This document shows, one piece after another, positions 1 to 8,276 of a stretch of 32,219 nucleotides of DNA. This stretch comes from Spirochaetales bacterium (GTDB lineage: Bacteria > Spirochaetota > Spirochaetia > Sphaerochaetales > Sphaerochaetaceae). Each line of letters begins with the position of its first letter. Within the stretch, counting starts at the first letter, position 1. The stretch is taken from the NCBI GenBank assembly GCA_012728215.1, contig JAAYFO010000153.1, forward strand, positions 1 to 32,219, written 5' to 3'. Made by a program: the position numbers and the translations under genes. The notes under the pieces are model-generated. The model was not told the origin of the DNA. It saw only the letters and a list, made by a program, of their open reading frames with translations, and did not search any database.

Positions 1-240
1 AGCTTCCTGTCCGGGTATCTTCTTCCTTTCGTCTCCTGCATGAGAGAGCTATCATTGTTCACTCTGCTGGTTCCAACAAGCGACACCCTGCTCACCACCA
101 TGCTGATGCAGTACAGCGAGAAAGGCTGGGATCAGTTCGGAAATGCAATCAACCTTCTGATCATCATCGTGGTTCTGATAATAAATTTTGCCGTCAACAA
201 GCTGACAGGCGCATCAATCGACAAAGGAATAGGAGCATAA
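1..240 (+). CDS. ABC transporter permease, C-terminal fragment (ferric-iron type)
   Basis: The reading frame is open from the first base of the window, so the ATG at 40 in the ORF track is internal and the gene starts upstream. The visible 79 residues begin SFLSGYLLPFVSCMRELS, continue through a helix-loop region and end in a hydrophobic segment (LLIIIVVLIINFAV) with a short cytoplasmic tail. The MRELS-plus-last-helix pattern resembles the end of inner-membrane permeases of the Fe(3+)/FbpB class of the binding-protein-dependent family; that assignment rests on this short tail only. The stop codon is one base before the ATPase start, so the two are translated together. The substrate cannot be read from this fragment; putrescine- or phosphonate-type relatives are alternatives. 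Confidence 0.8.
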   Translation, partial: SFLSGYLLPFVSCMRELSLFTLLVPTSDTLLTTMLMQYSEKGWDQFGNAINLLIIIVVLIINFAVNKLTGASIDKGIGA

Positions 241-241
241 A

Positions 242-1360
242 ATGCCTGAAATCATACTTGAAAACATTACAAAGATGTTCACAAAGACCGCAGCCGTCGA
301 CCATTTGAATCTTCTGATCCACAGTGGAGACTTCATTACTCTGCTAGGTCCTTCAGGCTGCGGAAAGACCACCACGCTTCGCATGATCGCCGGTCTTGAG
401 ACTCCGACCGAAGGAAAGATAACAATTGGCGACCGGATTGTGTTCTCTTCTGAGGATGGTATAAACATTCCACCTAACAAGCGGGATATTGGATTCCTTT
501 TCCAAAACTATGCCCTTTGGCCTCACATGACGGTGTACCAGAACATTGCGTTCGGACTTGAGAACCTTAAGTGGTCAAAAGCTGACATTGCCAGTCGAAT
601 TGCAGAGCTTCTTGCTCTTTTGAAGATCGAGCAGTACTCCAGACGCTATCCCTCTGAACTATCTGGCGGACAGCAGCAACGTGTGGCAATAGCCAGGACC
701 CTGGCTCCGAATCCGAAGGTTCTGTTTCTGGATGAGCCACTTTCGAACCTTGATGCCAAGCTTCGGCTGGAGATGAGAACCGAGCTCAAACGGCTGCACC
801 TGTCCACCAAGGCTACTTTTGTCTATGTCACACATGACCAGCTCGAAGCAATGACGCTTTCAACCAAAGTGTGTCTGATGAAGAACGGCATAATGCAGCA
901 GTATGCTCCGCCTCTTGAAGTTTACAGCCAGCCTGCAAACCTGTTCTCGGCAGATTTCGTTGGAAACCCGGCGATGAACTTCATCGATGCCAAGGCTGCC
1001 TCTTCCCCCAAAGGGGCTGTCAAGCTGGAATCGGAGGCGTTTTCCGGCGTATTCAAGCCAAAGAAACCATTCAAGCTTGATTGTTCTGATGTGGTCGTAG
1101 GCATCCGTCCTGAGTTCATAGGGATTCATGATGAATGCCAGCAAGGCCTTGATGCGACAATCTATTCGAACATGCCTTCCGGAATGGAGACTACTGTCAA
1201 GCTCAAAGTCGGAAAGGCAATTCTTACTTCTGTGATCTTCCGTGGGGTAGACTATCCTGTTGACATGAAAGTTGGAATAAACTTCCTTGGCGACGACATC
1301 CTTTTGTTTGACAGGAAATCAGGGATCAAGCTTGTTTACGGCAGTCTGGTGACTGAATAG
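242..1360 (+). CDS. ABC transporter ATP-binding protein (FbpC/MalK-like, with TOBE region)
   Basis: This 372-residue protein is the cytoplasmic motor of the importer whose permease ends one base upstream. The ATPase core fills about residues 1-235: Walker A GPSGCGKTT (near 37), Q-loop FQNYALWP, signature LSGGQQQRVAIAR (near 140), Walker B VLFLDEP followed by the D-loop LSNLDAKLR, and the switch histidine in VTHDQLEA. The remaining ~130 residues form a TOBE-like C-terminal domain (GIRPEFIGI), typical of CUT1, iron and polyamine ATPases. The length is normal. With the FbpB-like permease tail, ferric iron or a similar small anion/metal complex is the likeliest substrate, but sequence alone does not settle it. 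It is probably the last gene of its operon, since the next 290 bp are non-coding. Confidence 0.92.
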   Translation: MPEIILENITKMFTKTAAVDHLNLLIHSGDFITLLGPSGCGKTTTLRMIAGLETPTEGKITIGDRIVFSSEDGINIPPNKRDIGFLFQNYALWPHMTVYQNIAFGLENLKWSKADIASRIAELLALLKIEQYSRRYPSELSGGQQQRVAIARTLAPNPKVLFLDEPLSNLDAKLRLEMRTELKRLHLSTKATFVYVTHDQLEAMTLSTKVCLMKNGIMQQYAPPLEVYSQPANLFSADFVGNPAMNFIDAKAASSPKGAVKLESEAFSGVFKPKKPFKLDCSDVVVGIRPEFIGIHDECQQGLDATIYSNMPSGMETTVKLKVGKAILTSVIFRGVDYPVDMKVGINFLGDDILLFDRKSGIKLVYGSLVTE

Positions 1361-1522
1361 CCTCAAAAAAGCCCGAAATTGCCTTTCGATATTGAGTTAA
1401 GCTTAATCAATTCCATATGTTCAGCCTACAAAAGACAGGGAACGTATGTTCTGATGACAACATTCTATAAAAAAGAACTGTTGAAGGTTCTGTTTTGACG
1501 GTTGCTACGACGGGTTGCCTGA

Positions 1523-1551
1523 TTGACAGCCTATTTTTCAAGTCTCATAAA
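1523..1551 (+). promoter_or_regulatory. Candidate sigma70 promoter for pheST
   Basis: TTGACA at 1523-1528 is a perfect -35 box, separated by exactly 17 bp from CATAAA at 1546-1551 (4 of 6 matches to TATAAT). Transcription would begin near 1558, giving a leader of about 90 nt before the pheS ATG. Confidence 0.55.
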
Positions 1552-1614
1552 AAGGAAAACAATGATGTGGTACTTTTCATTTTCCTTAACAACATATAGA
1601 ATAAATCAACTCAA

Positions 1615-1633
1615 CGAAAGTAATATGCTTTCG
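1615..1633 (+). promoter_or_regulatory. Small hairpin in the pheS leader
   Basis: CGAAAG and CTTTCG can pair around the 7-nt loop TAATATG. The hairpin ends 7 nt before the GGAG ribosome binding site (1641-1644) of pheS, so it could modulate or present the start region. There is no T-run, so it is not a classical terminator. Confidence 0.4.
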
Positions 1634-1650
1634 CACGCTAGGAGAATCTA

Positions 1651-3201
1651 ATGAGCATTGATGTGAAGAATCTTCATCCTCTGGAAGTAAAAGTGCTCCT
1701 TCATGTATCGCTGAACGAGGATATCACAAACGATAGAATCGTCCATGAACTTGGATACAAGGTGGGACAGTGCAATCAGGCTTTCAGCTGGCTGGTAGGC
1801 AGGGAGTGCCTCGCTGAGACAAAGAGACAGCAGAAGACAATCTATGAAATCACAGAAACCGGCAGACAGCAGGAGAAAATCGGAACTCCGATTGAAAGAA
1901 TATTCATCCTCCTCAAATCCGAAGGCAGTCTGACTCTGCCTGATATAGTCAAGAGACTTGAACTGGAGCAGTCTGAGGTAGGATCCGCCTTTGGCCAGCT
2001 TTCAAAGTCCAATACAGCAGTCATGGGAAGCGACAAGCAGGCTTCGTTGGTTTCTGACGCACAGCTTCCAAAAGAAGCACAGGTCATGGCCAGCCTCCTT
2101 TCAAAGGCCGTCGCCAGCGACGATGGATGCCTTGCCGATGCCGATCTCTCAGATGAAGAGAAGTCTGTCATAACGAAGAATTCCAAGAAGAGAGGAGCTT
2201 CCGGCTCCCCTTTCAAGACCAGCGAGCGCGAGGACGTGTTCTATCAGCTCACTGATACAGGCATGAAGACAAAGATGGCACTTGTCGAAGCCAACATCAC
2301 CGGTGAGGAACTTGGTGAGCTCACTCCACAGATCATCGCAAATGGCCAGTGGAAGACAAGTTCATTCCGTCCTTACAACGTGAATGCACCGATTGCCAAG
2401 CTCGTGCCAGGCAGGCTGAATCCGTATGGAGAATACCTTCAGTGGGTAAAGGACAAGCTTTGCGCACTGGGATTTGAGGAGTTTGACGGTCCACTCGTAG
2501 AGAACGAATTCTGGAACGGCGATGCCCTGTTCATGCCTCAGTTCCACAGTGCAAGAGACATTCATGATGTCTACAGGCTCAAGGAGCCTGTCCATTGCAG
2601 GAAAATTGAGGAGCCGTGGCTGAGCAATGTCGCCCGGACACACGAGAATGGCGGAGACACAGGTTCCAGAGGCTGGAGCTACAAGTTCGATGAGGAATTC
2701 ACCAGACGTCAGGTGCTGAGAAGTCAGGGAACCGTACTGTCGGCACATCAGCTGACCAAGGCCAAGGTTCCTGGAAAGTATTTCGGCATTGCAAGATGCT
2801 TCAGATACGATGAAGTCGATGCCACTCATGGTGCTGACTTCTATCAGACTGAAGGAATAGTACTGGGCAAGGATGTGAATCTTCGCACACTCCTTGGGAT
2901 TCTCAAGATGTTCGCAACGGAAATCGCAGGTGCAGAAGAAGTGAAGTACGTACCTGGCTACTTCCCGTTCACGGAGCCTTCGATCGAGGTTCACATCAAG
3001 CATCCTGTATTGGGATGGTTCGAACTTGGCGGAAGCGGAATATTACGTCCGGAAGTGACAAAGCCACTTGGAATTGACGTTCCGGTGCTTGCATGGGGTC
3101 TTGGCATTGACCGAATGGCCTTGATGCATCTAGGCCTCAACGATCTTCGTGAGCTGTTCTCACCTAATATCGACAATGTCCGCACAAGGAGGGGAAACTG
3201 A
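1651..3201 (+). CDS. pheS: Phenylalanyl-tRNA synthetase alpha subunit, archaeal/eukaryal type
   Basis: Catalytic subunit of the cytoplasmic (alpha-beta)2 enzyme that charges tRNA-Phe. At 516 residues it is far longer than the ~340 aa bacterial form. The first ~200 residues look like winged-helix modules (LHPLEVKVLLHV, PIERIFILLKS), as in archaeal and human cytosolic alpha subunits. The class II core follows: PYNVNAPIAKLVPGRLNPYG near 240-260, motif 2 RCFRYDEVDATHGADFYQ near 382-399, and motif 3 GLGIDRMALM near 483-492. The ATG at 1651 has GGAG six bases upstream. Its stop overlaps the pheT start (TGATG), so both subunits are coupled. Replacement of the bacterial enzyme by the archaeal type is known for spirochaetes and is the main taxonomic clue here. 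Confidence 0.97.
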   Translation: MSIDVKNLHPLEVKVLLHVSLNEDITNDRIVHELGYKVGQCNQAFSWLVGRECLAETKRQQKTIYEITETGRQQEKIGTPIERIFILLKSEGSLTLPDIVKRLELEQSEVGSAFGQLSKSNTAVMGSDKQASLVSDAQLPKEAQVMASLLSKAVASDDGCLADADLSDEEKSVITKNSKKRGASGSPFKTSEREDVFYQLTDTGMKTKMALVEANITGEELGELTPQIIANGQWKTSSFRPYNVNAPIAKLVPGRLNPYGEYLQWVKDKLCALGFEEFDGPLVENEFWNGDALFMPQFHSARDIHDVYRLKEPVHCRKIEEPWLSNVARTHENGGDTGSRGWSYKFDEEFTRRQVLRSQGTVLSAHQLTKAKVPGKYFGIARCFRYDEVDATHGADFYQTEGIVLGKDVNLRTLLGILKMFATEIAGAEEVKYVPGYFPFTEPSIEVHIKHPVLGWFELGGSGILRPEVTKPLGIDVPVLAWGLGIDRMALMHLGLNDLRELFSPNIDNVRTRRGN

Positions 3202-4898
3202 TGCCAAAGATTGAAACAACAGAAAGCATGTTCTACGGTTTGCTGGGAAAGACCCTTGCTGATGATCAACTGGAAATGATTCTTCAAAGAGCCAAGGCCG
3301 AGCTTGATGGACATGATGTAGAAAACAAGACGCTGAAGCTTGAGCTCAACGACACCAACCGTCCAGACCTATGGTCCGCCGCTGGTCTTGCAAGACAGCT
3401 TCGCACATACGAAACTCAAAAGCCTGTTCTCTATGACTTCTTCTCCACAGCAGATGAAAGTTTCAACACCGATGGGCGCAGACTCATCTGTCACAAGGAA
3501 GCAAAGGCTGTCAGACCATATTCCATCGGATTCGCAGCTTCCAACTGCACTGTCACAGAAGACATTCTTATTGCATTGATCCAGAGCCAGGAAAAACTCT
3601 GCTTCAATTTCGGAAGGAAGCGCAAGACCATCGCAATGGGAATTTATCGCAGTGAGCTTATCCACTACCCTGTGCATTACACTGGTGCAGATCCGGATAC
3701 CACCAGCTTCATACCGCTGGGAATGACTGAGAAGCTTACCTTGAGAGAAATCACTCAGAAGCATCCAAAAGGAATCGAATATGGCAAGATCGTATCAGAC
3801 AAGCCGGTATTCCCATTTCTTTACGATGACAGCGGAGAGGCCTTGAGCTTTCCTCCTGTGATCAACAGTGCAAAGATTGGCGCTGTAAAAGTCGGTGACA
3901 GGGATCTGTTCATCGAGATAAGCGGAACCGATCTGAAGGATCTGCTTCTTGCCGCGTCAATCCTTTCATGCGACATGGCTGATCTGGGATTCACGATTCT
4001 TCCACTTGAAGTGGACTTCGAAGAGGAGACTGAGTTCGGAAGCCAGCTGGTGGTCCCGTATTACTTCCAGGAACCGATATCCTGCACAAAGGCACAGTTG
4101 GAAAAGGTTTCCGGCCTTCCTTTGGATGATGCTGAGATAGTGGCATCGCTTGCCAGAATGGGAATCCATGGTTTTGTTGACAATGATTCAATCTATGCGA
4201 CAGTGCCGGAATACAGAAATGACTTTCTCCACGCAGTAGATTTGATTGAGGACATCATCATCGGACATGGCCTTTCGTGCTATGAGCCTCAGATGCCTTC
4301 CGACTTCACAATCGGACGATTGTCAAAGGAAGAGGAACTGTCCAGAAAGGTAAAGAACATAATGGTGGGACTTGGATTCCAGGAGATGATCTACAACTAT
4401 CTTGGTTCCAGAAAGGAATACATCGATAGGATGAACATCAACGGAGACAATGCAATCTGCATTTCCAATCCGATGAGCGAGAACTACGAGATGGTCCGTC
4501 CGTCAATCATTCCATGTCTTCTGGAAAGCGAGAGCGTCAGCGGCCATGCCACCTATCCTCACTCAATATTCGAAGTCGGAAAGATCGCCTATCTCTGTCC
4601 AGAGGATAATAGTGGAACAATCACCCGAAACAGCATTGGATTCTTCTCTTCAGACAGCAAGATCGGCTTCAACCAGGGCAGTTCATACGTCAATACACTG
4701 ATGTACTTCCTGAAGAAGGACTATTCTCTGCTGGAACTGGAAGGAGACAATCGTTTCATTCCAGGACGCTGTGCAGGAATCATGATCAACGGCAAGCAGG
4801 TAGGATGCTTTGGAGAAATCCACCCCGCAGTACTTCAGAACTGGGGATGCAACATGCCTTCCATTGCCTGCGAGATAGACTTAGACTCAATTCTATAG
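3201..4898 (+). CDS. pheT: Phenylalanyl-tRNA synthetase beta subunit, archaeal/eukaryal type
   Basis: The 565-residue beta subunit partners PheS. It lacks both the N-terminal EMAP/tRNA-binding domain and the C-terminal FDX-ACB domain of the ~800 aa bacterial subunit, as expected for the archaeal/eukaryal type. An N-terminal ELNDTNRPDLWSAAGLARQL region (B1-like) is followed by a B3/4 editing-like region, a B5 region (VPYYFQEPISCTKAQLEKVSG and VPEYRNDFLHAVDLIEDI, about residues 285-360), and a class II-like core ending in FGEIHPAVLQNWG. The start overlaps the pheS stop by one base and is preceded by AAGGAGGGG. Whether the editing centre is functional cannot be judged by eye. Confidence 0.96.
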   Translation: MPKIETTESMFYGLLGKTLADDQLEMILQRAKAELDGHDVENKTLKLELNDTNRPDLWSAAGLARQLRTYETQKPVLYDFFSTADESFNTDGRRLICHKEAKAVRPYSIGFAASNCTVTEDILIALIQSQEKLCFNFGRKRKTIAMGIYRSELIHYPVHYTGADPDTTSFIPLGMTEKLTLREITQKHPKGIEYGKIVSDKPVFPFLYDDSGEALSFPPVINSAKIGAVKVGDRDLFIEISGTDLKDLLLAASILSCDMADLGFTILPLEVDFEEETEFGSQLVVPYYFQEPISCTKAQLEKVSGLPLDDAEIVASLARMGIHGFVDNDSIYATVPEYRNDFLHAVDLIEDIIIGHGLSCYEPQMPSDFTIGRLSKEEELSRKVKNIMVGLGFQEMIYNYLGSRKEYIDRMNINGDNAICISNPMSENYEMVRPSIIPCLLESESVSGHATYPHSIFEVGKIAYLCPEDNSGTITRNSIGFFSSDSKIGFNQGSSYVNTLMYFLKKDYSLLELEGDNRFIPGRCAGIMINGKQVGCFGEIHPAVLQNWGCNMPSIACEIDLDSIL

Positions 4899-4921
4899 GA
4901 CAATACATACAATACTGGCTG

Positions 4922-4945
4922 ACCGGTTTCGTGCCGGCGCCGGTA
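4922..4945 (+). promoter_or_regulatory. GC-rich palindrome between pheT and the E1 gene
   Basis: The 10-bp perfect palindrome CCGGCGCCGG (about 4934-4943) lies within ACCGG...CCGGT arms. It is the most GC-rich spot nearby and sits in the 66-bp gap before the TTG-started E1 gene. No T-run follows, so it may be an attenuator, a protein site or an mRNA processing hairpin. Confidence 0.35.
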
Positions 4946-4964
4946 GTCTATTTGAGGTTCTGAT

Positions 4965-6953
4965 TTGCTTTATAAAGATTTTTCCAGTGATGCTATGATA
5001 ACTGGCTACAAGATGATGCTACGCTCCCGCTTCTTCGAAGATGAAACGGAACGCCTGTTCTCTTTGGGACTGCTATATGGCACCACCCATCTTGCAACTG
5101 GTCAGGAAGCCGCACAGGCAGGACTATGCCTTGCCTTGGATGACAACGACTGGATCATGACGACACATAGGTGTCATGGTTATTCCATATGCAAGGGAAC
5201 TGATCCTTACAGACTTTTTTCTGAACTTGCAGGTTCCAGGGAAGGAGTCTGCAAAGGCCTGTCTGGAAGCATGCACTTTCAGGATCCGCAACTATGCAAT
5301 GGCGGTTCAAGCGCCATCGTGGGCAGTGGAATTCCACTGGCGACGGGAATTGCATTTTCACTGCTTCGTCACAAACAAGACAACATCAGTGTCTCGATAT
5401 TCGGAGACGGTGCATGCAGTCGTGGAACTCTTCATGAATGCCTCAACCTCGCTTCAATCTGGAATCTTCCAGAACTTTTTTACTGTGAAAACAACCTCTA
5501 TGGAATGAGCACCGCTTCCAGCAGAATGATCAGCACTTCCTCAATAGCTTCGCGAGCCGAAGGATATCGAATAAGGCACATGACGGTTGATGGAAACGAT
5601 CTGGAGCAGGTGTTCCAGGCAGTATCGCAAGCCCGTGCCTATATTCTTGAAGAGCATCGGCCATTTTTCCTTGAGGTTCTCACCTACCGGCAGAAAGGAC
5701 ATTCCAAGAACGACAAAAGAGTCTACAGAACTGCCACCGAAGAAGCTATCTGGGCCAAGAAGGATCCGATAAGCCTTTTTGAAAAGAAGCTGACCGAGTC
5801 CAAGGTCATGACTCAGATTGAAACCGAATCAGTGAGATCTTCTATTGCAGAAGAAATCAAGGAGGCAAGCGACCATGCGATGGCTGTCCGACTGGACACA
5901 CTTTCCCAGTCTGAGGCAGATTCGCTGACAATGGCTCCCGAGACATATTCGATTCATCCCGAAGCAAGTATCCAAGGAATAGCCGAATTATCATACCGCG
6001 AGGCAATCCATGCAGCCATCGGTCTTTCGATGCATAGTGATCCAAACGTCATTCTCATCGGTGAAGACATTGGACTCTATGGCGGTTGTTTCAAGGTCAC
6101 TGGGAATCTATTCAAGGAATATCCTGACCAGCTGCTTGAGACTCCGGTAAGTGAAGAGAGCTTCACCGGAATGGCAGTCGGAGCCGCCAAGACGGGATTG
6201 CGTCCTATCGTGGAAATAATGTATGCCGATTTTGCGACACTCATAAGTGATCCGATAATCAACCATGCGGCAAAGAGTTACTTCATGAGTGGCGGGAAGG
6301 TGCCCTGCCCAATGGTAGTGCGTCTGCCTGAGGGTGCCGGAACAGGACATGGCCCGCAGCACACTCAGTGCACAGAATCAATGTTTCTAAATACTCCCGG
6401 TCTGACAATAGTATCCCCATCTACGCCGTTGGATGCCTATCAGCTGCTGATTCAAGCAATTCAGAGCAATAATCCGGTACTGTTCTTCGAGCACAAGGCA
6501 TTGTATTCGAATCGTCAGGAATTTGACCTTTCCACTCCGATGCTTGCCATGAACAAGGCAAGGATTCAGAGACAAGGGAAGGACATCACACTGATTGCCT
6601 GCTCCCAATCAGTCAAGACATGCATGGAAGCAGCATCAATCCTGGCCAAAGAGCAGATTGATGCAACCGTGCTGGATTTGAGGAGTCTCAAGCCTTTGGA
6701 TGAAACCACAATTCTCAATGAAGTGAGACAGACAGGCAGAGCTGTCATTGTTGAATGCACACCTCTGATGGGTTCCGTGTCTTCAGATGTGGAAAGCATG
6801 ATATGTTCCGATGATGAAACCTTCAAATCGCTTAAGGCACCGGTGAAGCGACTCGGAGCAAGGAACACCCCCACTCCATTCAACAGGATTCTGGAGGAAT
6901 CCTACATTCCTGGCTCTTTTGAAATCGTGAACGTGGTGAAAAAGCTTTTCTGA
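4965..6953 (+). CDS. Single-chain 2-oxoacid dehydrogenase E1 (alpha-beta fusion, TPP-dependent)
   Basis: This 662-residue protein fuses both E1 subunits of a pyruvate/acetoin/branched-chain 2-oxoacid dehydrogenase complex, which decarboxylates a 2-oxoacid (or cleaves acetoin) and passes the acyl group to E2 lipoate. Residues 1-325 are the alpha part: THRCHGYSICKG, the thiamine diphosphate motif from GDGACSRG (147) to the NN at 176-177, and the loop YRQKGHSKND (241-250). Residues ~338-662 are the beta part: LIGEDIGLYGGCFKVT, LPEGAGTGHGPQHTQ, FEHKALY. The start is TTG at 4965, chosen because GAGG (4954-4957) stands seven bases before it; ATG at residue 11 lacks such a site. No E2 or E3 gene is adjacent. 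The substrate is uncertain; the sequence looks closest to acetoin or branched-chain E1. Confidence 0.9.
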   Translation: MLYKDFSSDAMITGYKMMLRSRFFEDETERLFSLGLLYGTTHLATGQEAAQAGLCLALDDNDWIMTTHRCHGYSICKGTDPYRLFSELAGSREGVCKGLSGSMHFQDPQLCNGGSSAIVGSGIPLATGIAFSLLRHKQDNISVSIFGDGACSRGTLHECLNLASIWNLPELFYCENNLYGMSTASSRMISTSSIASRAEGYRIRHMTVDGNDLEQVFQAVSQARAYILEEHRPFFLEVLTYRQKGHSKNDKRVYRTATEEAIWAKKDPISLFEKKLTESKVMTQIETESVRSSIAEEIKEASDHAMAVRLDTLSQSEADSLTMAPETYSIHPEASIQGIAELSYREAIHAAIGLSMHSDPNVILIGEDIGLYGGCFKVTGNLFKEYPDQLLETPVSEESFTGMAVGAAKTGLRPIVEIMYADFATLISDPIINHAAKSYFMSGGKVPCPMVVRLPEGAGTGHGPQHTQCTESMFLNTPGLTIVSPSTPLDAYQLLIQAIQSNNPVLFFEHKALYSNRQEFDLSTPMLAMNKARIQRQGKDITLIACSQSVKTCMEAASILAKEQIDATVLDLRSLKPLDETTILNEVRQTGRAVIVECTPLMGSVSSDVESMICSDDETFKSLKAPVKRLGARNTPTPFNRILEESYIPGSFEIVNVVKKLF

Positions 6954-6978
6954 TTCAGTTCTATTCTTGAATTCCATT

Positions 6979-7012
6979 ATTGGGTATCATGATATCATGT
7001 ACGATATCCAAT
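6979..7012. terminator. Imperfect hairpin between convergent genes
   Basis: ATTGGGTATC (6979-6988) pairs with GATATCCAAT (7003-7012) with one G-U, enclosing the palindrome CATGATATCATG. It sits in the 169-bp gap between the convergent E1 and flavodoxin-like genes, so a two-way terminator is plausible. There is no clear T-run, which keeps confidence low. Confidence 0.35.
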
Positions 7013-7122
7013 TCATTAGTGAAAATTACACAGACATCAATTCATACGGAATCTTCCATGATTTCAATATCCCCACTTTCTACGCTACATTATCAGAGAA
7101 GAAGTAAGGAAAACAAGCCTGC

Positions 7123-7626
7123 TCAGTTTCTTGATATCCATGAAATGACAGGCCTGAGATTCTTCATGCTTATGAAGCTTGCCCCTTCGGTCATCATCTT
7201 GTAGGTCTCCATTGAGGAATCCGTCGGTGTTGAAGCAGTACGCTTTATGGTATTGACGGCAAGCTTGAACAGAAGACGGTATATTCCATGAAGCCTTTCA
7301 ATGGCAAGCCCACCATGAAGAAAGAAGAATGGATAATCATCAGCGATCCCATTTGCCTTTCTGATTTCCGCAATGGCCTTTTCTTCGTTTATCATGCCGA
7401 CTGAAGCTATACCAGCAAGATTGAACTGCTTTCTGGCCTTTGCCAACCCCATGATCCGTGAACCCATCACCCAACCGAGAAAGAAGACTTCATCCCCCTT
7501 GGACAGATGATGACAAGCCTGCTTAAGCGAGAATACGGGAATGCCAGTCTCATCAGAGAGCATTCTGGCATATGATTCGCTAAAACCGGTATTGGAATTG
7601 AATACTATCGCCTTACACAACTTCAT
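7123..7626 (-). CDS. Flavodoxin-like domain protein
   Basis: The 167-residue form starting at MKLCKAIVFNS is preferred over the 212-residue ORF, whose first 45 residues are read through the upstream gene's coding sequence. The chosen ATG (7626) overlaps the stop of the phosphoribosyltransferase gene by 14 bases, typical of translational coupling. The N-terminus IVFNSNTGFSESYA resembles the flavodoxin phosphate loop (T/S-x-T-G-x-S/T), followed by alternating beta-strands and helices (DEVFFLGWVMGS, AGIASVGMI, YPFFFLHGGL) as in flavodoxin-fold proteins. Likely a cytoplasmic FMN-binding electron carrier or a menaquinone/protoporphyrin-type flavodoxin relative. The partner is unknown; pairing with a PRTase is unusual. 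Confidence 0.65.
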   Translation of the reverse strand: MKLCKAIVFNSNTGFSESYARMLSDETGIPVFSLKQACHHLSKGDEVFFLGWVMGSRIMGLAKARKQFNLAGIASVGMINEEKAIAEIRKANGIADDYPFFFLHGGLAIERLHGIYRLLFKLAVNTIKRTASTPTDSSMETYKMMTEGASFISMKNLRPVISWISRN

Positions 7627-8200
7627 TGCTAGCTGCCTGCTGGGCTCTTTCCAAATCATTGTGCTGATCGATATCGATAGCGTCCCATGGATAGCGGATC
7701 CAGACATCATCCACTTCCTCAGCAGGGTAGTAACGCTTGATCTCAGGTGGGAAATCATCATCCTTCTTCTTCAGCTTGTTGTGAAGAATCAGGACAGCAA
7801 TCTCTTCAGGATTGTACTTCAAAAGTTCACGAACACAATAAGCCAAAGTAGCCCTTGTATCATCAACTTCGTCAATCAGAAGAATCTTCCGGCCGACAAG
7901 GGACTCACGCACTTCATCGATCCACTGTATCTTGGTAGGATGATAAGCATGCTGCTTTCCGACACCATAGTACGAGATTCCAACAGCATAGATCGGTCTG
8001 GATATGTAGGTCTTCATTATTCTGGCAGGAATGAAGCCACCACTTCCGATAGCCACGATGACATCAGGATCGAATCCTGAACTCGCCATATGCGTTGCGA
8101 GCTTCCTGACTAACTTGTGAACGGTCTCATAACTGACATAAAGCTTCTCTGCCTCATCAGGAACAGGCTTCTTATTACATGAAGGCACATCGTTTGCCAT
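7613..8200 (-). CDS. Phosphoribosyltransferase (purine type, Hpt1/Xpt1-like)
   Basis: A 195-residue cytoplasmic PRTase, probably joining a purine base to PRPP for salvage. The PRPP loop reads ILLIDEVDDTRATL (near residue 110), a variant of the usual VDDVxDTGxTL. This DEVDDTR form is what I recall from fungal hypoxanthine/xanthine PRTases and related microbial enzymes. VIVAIGSGGFIPAR is the upstream pyrophosphate-loop region, and WIRYPWD near the C-terminus fits the purine-contact region of that group. The start is the ATG at 8200 because AGGGGA stands just upstream of it; the ORF-track start at 8221 would put that site inside the gene. The stop overlaps the flavodoxin-like gene. Specificity among hypoxanthine, guanine and xanthine is not decidable by eye. 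Confidence 0.85.
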   Translation of the reverse strand: MANDVPSCNKKPVPDEAEKLYVSYETVHKLVRKLATHMASSGFDPDVIVAIGSGGFIPARIMKTYISRPIYAVGISYYGVGKQHAYHPTKIQWIDEVRESLVGRKILLIDEVDDTRATLAYCVRELLKYNPEEIAVLILHNKLKKKDDDFPPEIKRYYPAEEVDDVWIRYPWDAIDIDQHNDLERAQQAASNEVV

Positions 8201-8232
8201 TTCATTTCCCCTAATGATCAATAGTTTCAGAT

Positions 8233-8261
8233 AGAGTATTGACTTATTCTATTTAGGTCAA
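8233..8261 (-). promoter_or_regulatory. Candidate promoter of the PRTase-flavodoxin pair
   Basis: Read on the minus strand: TTGACC (8261-8256), a 17-bp spacer, TACTCT (8238-8233). The predicted transcript starts near 8226, about 25 nt before the ATG. The promoter carries an inverted repeat TTGAC-N13-GTCAA (8239-8261). Confidence 0.45.
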
Positions 8262-8276
8262 CATCTATCAGAAAAT

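Larger units (their letters stand above)
1361..1650 (+). other. Intergenic region between the ABC operon and pheS
   Basis: 290 bp without a convincing gene. It contains a near-perfect inverted repeat around TTAAGCTTAA at about 1393-1411, a candidate sigma70 promoter (annotated separately), and two inverted repeats between that promoter and pheS: AAGGAAAA/TTTTCCTT at 1552-1559 and 1580-1587, and CGAAAG/CTTTCG at 1615-1620 and 1628-1633. I see no T-run hairpin that would be a clear terminator for the upstream ABC operon and no T-box consensus. Confidence 0.6.

Noticed and set aside
1454-1498. Short ORF MTTFYKKELLKVLF upstream of pheS, a possible phenylalanine leader peptide
   Set aside because: Only two Phe codons in 14, a poor ribosome site 12 bases away, no attenuator hairpin with T-run, and the best promoter lies downstream of it.
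2362-3003. 213-aa antisense ORF in pheS
   Set aside because: Lies entirely inside the conserved synthetase core in another frame; no recognisable protein features.
6980-7204. 74-aa plus-strand ORF after the E1 gene
   Set aside because: TTG start inside a hairpin, no ribosome site, low-complexity translation, and it overlaps the 3' end of the flavodoxin-like gene on the other strand.
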